From NCBI GenBank assembly GCA_929200295.1, contig CAKMZE010000037.1, positions 4,498 through 21,981 on the forward strand: a stretch of DNA of 17,484 nucleotides. Reading direction: 5' to 3'. The number at the start of each line of letters is the position of its first letter. Positions within the stretch are counted from its first letter, which is position 1. Shown piece by piece: positions 16,975 through 17,484 of this stretch. Both the position numbers and the translations under genes were made by a program. The notes below the pieces were generated by a model that was given only the letters and a program-made list of their open reading frames with translations, had not been told where the DNA came from and did not search any database. The stretch is from an uncultured Alphaproteobacteria bacterium. GTDB lineage: Bacteria; Pseudomonadota; Alphaproteobacteria; Rhodobacterales; Rhodobacteraceae.

Positions 16975-17394
16975 ATGATTGCCGATGCCCCATTGTCAGA
17001 ACAAGATGCTCTATTGGCGCTGATGATCGCTGTTTCAGCGTCAGATGCGGATATCCGCACTGCCGAGTTGATCAAGATTAACAATGCTATCAATAATCTA
17101 CCGATTTTCGCAGGTTATGACGAAACGCATATCCCACGGGTCAGTCAAACAGTGTTTGATTTGTTCGAGCAAGAAGACGGCTTGGCGGCCTTATTCGGTT
17201 TGATCCGTGATGCCTTGCCAGAGCGCCTGTTTGAAACGGCCTATGCGTTTTCTTGTGATGTTGCCGCGGCCGACGGGAAAATCCTTGGACCAGAGGCGCG
17301 TATGCTCGAAGAAATTCGCGAAGAGCTGGCGCTCGACCGGCTGCATGCGGCAGCCATTGAGCGTGGCGCAAGAGCCCGTCACATGACGTTATAG
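16975..17394 (+). CDS. TerB-like protein (tellurite resistance TerB family)
   Basis: This is a 139-residue all-helical acidic protein of the TerB/DjlA-N type. Two related acidic motifs face each other, ASDADIRTAEL (22-32) and DVAAADGKILGPEARML (95-111), the paired D-x-x-I...E helices that bind metal in the family. There is no signal peptide. TerB proteins take part in metal or stress response, but single-copy stand-alone members like this one, without the rest of a ter cluster, have no assigned role; real tellurite resistance should not be assumed. The start has AAAGGA seven bases upstream. It is divergent from lysK and followed after 16 bp by a strong palindrome. Confidence 0.88.
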   Translation: MIADAPLSEQDALLALMIAVSASDADIRTAELIKINNAINNLPIFAGYDETHIPRVSQTVFDLFEQEDGLAALFGLIRDALPERLFETAYAFSCDVAAADGKILGPEARMLEEIREELALDRLHAAAIERGARARHMTL

Positions 17395-17410
17395 ACTGAT
17401 GTTTTGATCC

Positions 17411-17457
17411 CTGGCGGCTGGCCCCCAGACACGACACCACTGGGGGCCAGCCGCCAG
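17411..17457 (+). terminator. perfect 18-bp stem hairpin after the TerB-like gene
   Basis: CTGGCGGCTGGCCCCCAG (17411-17428) and CTGGGGGCCAGCCGCCAG (17440-17457) pair perfectly around an 11-base loop, 16 bp past the stop. The stem is followed by acccccc and ggctatttct rather than a T-run. From memory, GC-rich palindromes followed by CCCCCGG-x-TATTT are a frequent intergenic element in Rhodobacterales genomes, usually at gene ends. Terminator function is likely but not of the classical form. Confidence 0.7.
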
Positions 17458-17484
17458 ACCCCCCGGCTATTTCTAAACCTAAGA

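Noticed and set aside
16975..17394. Tellurite-resistance gene cluster
   Set aside because: Only one TerB-like gene is present, with no terC, terD, terE or terZ neighbours, so a resistance system is not supported.

Overview
The window looks like chromosomal DNA of an alphaproteobacterium of the order Rhodobacterales (Roseobacter-type). The evidence is indirect: a class I (archaeal-type) lysyl-tRNA synthetase, a DUF3726 gene, a tamA-tamB pair, small DUF4864 and DUF3995 proteins, moderately high GC, and two GC-rich palindromes of a kind I associate with Rhodobacterales intergenic regions. No rRNA, tRNA, complete insertion sequence, CRISPR array or intact prophage was seen. Nearly all of the sequence is assigned to genes, and the longest gap is about 270 bp.

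Layout. (1) Positions 1-1803, minus strand: the 5' end of a DUF3726-type gene, preceded by a ~549-residue protein of unknown function whose stop codon overlaps the DUF3726 start (ATGA). (2) Positions 2061-8173, plus strand: a two-gene operon, tamA (outer-membrane BamA/TamA-type barrel) and tamB (1441-residue AsmA-like bridge protein). They are joined by a TTGA overlap in which tamB starts with TTG. (3) Positions 8174-8444: a convergent gap holding several palindromes. (4) Positions 8445-16850, minus strand: in transcription order lysK (class I LysRS), a periplasmic DUF4864 protein, a large beta-helix (pectate-lyase-3-like) protein without a signal peptide, a DUF3995 membrane protein, an Old-Yellow-Enzyme-family oxidoreductase, and acs (acetyl-CoA synthetase). 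Gaps of roughly 70-180 bp suggest mostly separate transcription units rather than one operon. (5) Positions 16975-17394, plus strand: a TerB-like protein divergent from lysK, followed by a perfect 18-bp-stem palindrome.

How the genes work together. TamA and TamB form one envelope machine that links the inner and outer membranes. The remaining genes are housekeeping or accessory functions without an obvious shared pathway: acetate activation, lysine charging and flavin-dependent reduction. The least understood parts are the 549-residue/DUF3726 pair and the beta-helix protein, which looks like a phage- or gene-transfer-agent-type spike rather than a secreted lyase. I did not find a clear new defence or mobile system. 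The strongest structural signals are an exact 169-residue periodicity inside TamB and the palindromes in the intergenic gaps.
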